Below are positions 62,527 through 64,000 of a stretch of 64,000 bases of DNA, piece after piece; position 1 is the first letter of the stretch, and each line of letters starts with the position of its first letter. The position numbers and the translations under genes were made by a program. The notes under the pieces are model-generated. The model ran no database searches, had not been told where the DNA came from, and worked only from the letters and a program-made list of their open reading frames with translations. Source of the stretch: Candidatus Poseidoniaceae archaeon (GTDB lineage: Archaea > Thermoplasmatota > Poseidoniia > Poseidoniales > Poseidoniaceae); assembly GCA_949373095.1 (NCBI GenBank), contig CASIBY010000005.1, forward strand, positions 46,955 to 110,954. The letters run 5' to 3'.

Positions 62527-63033
62527 TCAACGGTAAGGGCAAACTGTGATGAACCGCTCAAGTCGTTCGATACGCCTTCGTCCTTGGGCATCAATCTCAC
62601 TCATGGCACGAATCGCTTCCTCAATGAGTGCGTGCTGATCCTCCTGAACCCCGATCGTCTGGCGCAAATGGTCAAGCATCGCCCATTCGTCTTCAGAAAT
62701 GACATCGTCGTCCAGAGGCGGCGATGAGAGCGGACTGGTAGGTGGTGACGTCGCCCATATGGTGTCCGCCGAAAGCGAATCATCCTCCTTCGAAACGGCG
62801 AGCGGAACTTCCCCTAGGATGACAACAGAGCGGCATTCCGCAGTATCAGCAGGCGCGACCCCCAGGCATCGCGAGAGGACATGGAGGATTTGGGCCTCAT
62901 CATCGGTAACGATGGCGTCCTCAAAGGCGACCTTGAGAATTTCCAGGTACAGGTAGAGGCCACGGCTTGGGACGAGAGGCATGAACCGGGTGTTTCGCTC
63001 CTCTTCGCTTTCAAACTTCGGTCGCGTTTTCAA
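62527..63033 (-). CDS. Acidic helical protein with two TerB-like segments
   Basis: A 168-residue protein that I do not assign. Two related helical stretches (DAIVTDDEAQILHVLSRCLG and DVISEDEWAMLDHLRQTIG) look like a duplicated TerB/EF-hand-like unit. Its start is an unsupported TTG at 63033; the ATG at 62982 is more conservative. It is divergent from the ribbon-helix-helix regulator, so the shared intergenic operator may control both. Confidence 0.55.
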   Translation of the reverse strand: MKTRPKFESEEERNTRFMPLVPSRGLYLYLEILKVAFEDAIVTDDEAQILHVLSRCLGVAPADTAECRSVVILGEVPLAVSKEDDSLSADTIWATSPPTSPLSSPPLDDDVISEDEWAMLDHLRQTIGVQEDQHALIEEAIRAMSEIDAQGRRRIERLERFITVCPYR

Positions 63034-63075
63034 TGAGCTCGAATGAGGCGCCGAATACAGAGTGTATTACGGATT

Positions 63076-63097
63076 ATGACAATTCGTCATTATATGA
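63076..63097 (+). promoter_or_regulatory. Probable operator for the ribbon-helix-helix regulator
   Basis: ATGAC (63076-63080), GTCAT (63086-63090) and ATGA (63094-63097) form two overlapping inverted arrangements just upstream of a TATA-like TTTATATG (63103-63110) and the regulator ATG at 63150. Arrays of short half-sites next to the promoter are typical for RHH autoregulation. Binding is inferred. Confidence 0.5.
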
Positions 63098-63149
63098 TTA
63101 CGTTTATATGCCGGGACCGCATCTGTCTACAGATAACGGAGGAACCAAG

Positions 63150-63525
63150 ATGAGCCAACCAACCACGGCAGTATCACTCAGAATCACTGAGGAGGATCTT
63201 GCATTGCTTGATGCCCAGGTCGGCCTCAAGGGCTCCCGGAACCGTTCGGATGTCGTCCGAATGGCCATCCAAGAATACCTCCACAACCGCCCGCTCCTAC
63301 AGGACATGGAGACCGTGCGAATCCCGCTGGGCCGCCACGACCAACAGCAACTTGGGAAACTCTACGAGTTGCTTAGGAGTCACTCCCGAACTCGCCGCCC
63401 AAGAAGGAATCAAACTCTACATCGCCAAGGCAACAGCTTCCTTGGCGCCGATCAATAACACACTCGATGCAGTCCTGGAGGCGTCCAGGGCAGCAACGAT
63501 ACGACGCAGTGAATACCAAGAATAA
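63150..63525 (+). CDS. CopG/ribbon-helix-helix transcriptional regulator, one frameshift near 63375
   Basis: The N-terminus MSQPTTAVSLRITEEDLALLD, followed by RNRSDVVRMAIQEYLHNRP, is a classic ribbon-helix-helix domain: a basic strand then two helices. Its ATG follows GGAGGAACC. The frame changes near 63375: dropping one A in CTTAGGAGTC yields LGVTPELAAQEGIKLYIAK and then SLAPINNTLDAVLEASRAAT, ending at 63525, which looks more protein-like than the Arg-rich read-through ending at 63458. It is probably autoregulated through the nearby operator. Confidence 0.75.
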
Positions 63526-63855
63526 TGGTGAGAGAGCGGAGGGGATGGGATGATTTGGCAAAACTCTGGATACAACCTAAGTGGAGCCACCCCAACGGCC
63601 AAGCAAGTTCGGTCAAACTTGCATGGCTTTGCCTCACTGTGTCAGCGTGCCCGTCATGCACGCCTTGGCCCTGGTTACCCCAACCAAAACCCCACAACCC
63701 CCCCCTTGGATGACGGCCAGGGGGACTCCGATTCCACTCCAGCTTGCTGAGTTGGTGGTTCCCGTGCCCAGCCCCCACATATCTGGGCACATCGATTTGG
63801 AACCAGCGTAAGCCATCCTCGCTCAATCCCAATCCTTTAGGAGGGTCGTCGGCGC
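63526..63855. other. Stretch without a recognised gene (330 bases)
   Basis: No open frame here has codon use or motifs like its neighbours; a minus-strand 169-codon frame spans it but gives no recognisable protein. It is GC-rich with C-runs, and contains several perfect inverted repeats listed in the next entry. Confidence 0.5.
63597..63805. ncRNA. Possible structured RNA of unknown class
   Basis: Perfect stems visible by eye: GGCCAA/TTGGCC (63597-63602 with 63665-63670) enclosing GCAAGTT/AACTTGC (63603-63609, 63616-63622) and GCGTGC/GCACGC (63645-63650, 63658-63663); then TGGTT/AACCA (63672-63676, 63682-63686); and TGGTTCC/GGAACCA (63756-63762, 63799-63805) enclosing GTGCCCAG/CTGGGCAC (63764-63771, 63783-63790). 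The nesting resembles a branched fold. I did not find signature sequences of RNase P RNA or SRP RNA, and strand is undetermined. Confidence 0.4.
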
Positions 63856-64000
63856 ATGAGCGATATGAACGACGGGAATGAGGTGATTCAACCACCGCAA
63901 TTCCCGTTCCTTGCCCACACACAACCACGGCCCGGGCAACTTGAGATGATTCAAGACTCAATCAAAGCTCTCGAACTGGGTGGCTATCATCTTGCGGCAG
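63856..64000 (+). CDS. XPD/DinG-like superfamily 2 DNA helicase, N-terminal fragment
   Basis: The ATG at 63856 follows GGAGGG and opens a frame to the window edge. FPFLAHTQPRPGQLEMIQDS then IKALELGGYHLAA matches the motif just before the Walker A box of Rad3/XPD and DinG helicases (F, P, R, Q, and helix). The ATPase core lies beyond the window. Function as a DNA repair helicase is inferred from this short segment. Confidence 0.7.
   Translation, partial: MSDMNDGNEVIQPPQFPFLAHTQPRPGQLEMIQDSIKALELGGYHLAA

Noticed and set aside
63526-63855. RNase P RNA or SRP RNA in the non-coding stretch
   Set aside because: I looked for GAGGAAAGTCC-type and AGA...ACAGAA segments and for the GGAAG/AGCA loops on both strands and saw none, so only an unclassified structured RNA is claimed.
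63452-63961. 169-codon minus-strand frame near the right edge
   Set aside because: It overlaps the regulator and the helicase start, has no family resemblance, and its GC-rich composition explains the open frame.

Overview
The window reads as a marine Group II euryarchaeote (Candidatus Poseidoniales type) chromosome segment. Support: archaeal and eukaryote-like information genes (eS1/S3Ae, L30e, RpoH, unsplit RpoB, split RpoA'/RpoA'', a Pop5-like RNase P protein, an exosome-type RNA-binding protein, PurP), archaeal coiled-coil proteins of the COG1340 type, and very large aspartate-rich surface proteins with thrombospondin type 3 repeats, one transmembrane helix and a short cytoplasmic tail. 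Assignment to Group II rather than a related marine lineage is inference; no rRNA is present.

Layout. 1-13.9 kb: partial MTA phosphorylase, a PLC-like lipoprotein, eS1 with an added SAP domain, an RNA-binding protein, an interrupted arylsulfotransferase-like surface protein, a 7Fe ferredoxin, PdxS, a sugar nucleotidyltransferase, a coiled-coil protein, membrane protein genes and a DtxR-type regulator. 13.9-19.5 kb: a tight plus-strand run including a eukaryote-like Cid1/Trf4-type terminal nucleotidyltransferase, a GNAT protein, a roadblock-like protein, a second coiled-coil protein and PurP. 19.5-26.2 kb: two surface proteins on the minus strand (one with a transglutaminase-like domain, one of about 1360 residues). 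26.2-30.1 kb: biotin-dependent acyl-CoA carboxylase subunits, divergent from the B12-binding methylmalonyl-CoA mutase subunit and its MeaB GTPase, together a propionyl/methylmalonyl-CoA module. 31-36.3 kb: a compact operon with AsnB, a PF08886-type glutamate-cysteine ligase, a saccharopine-dehydrogenase-like protein, membrane proteins and a ferredoxin. 36.4-42.2 kb: a respiratory operon with a Rieske protein, split cytochrome b, and a cytochrome b C-terminal half fused to an HdrD-like iron-sulfur module. 42.4-47.6 kb: a divergent FtsZ homologue, membrane proteins, a Pop5-like protein and a methyltransferase-biotin ligase fusion. 47.8-57.3 kb: tRNA-Lys and the RNA polymerase operon. 57.3-64 kb: another surface protein, glutamate dehydrogenase, a ribbon-helix-helix regulator with a probable operator, an unassigned stretch rich in nested inverted repeats, and the start of an XPD/DinG-like helicase.

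The strongest candidates for new biology are the cytochrome b-HdrD fusion complex, the Cid1-like tailing enzyme, the remodelled RNA polymerase (eroded zinc sites, a Cys-pair insertion in RpoA', and an N-terminal domain shared by RpoH and RpoA''), the FtsZ paralogue, and the possible structured RNA near the right end.

Five loci have reading frames broken by single-base shifts, including the otherwise well-conserved cytochrome b. I count about eleven shifts. Assembly or sequencing indels are the simplest explanation, so those gene boundaries are reconstructions.
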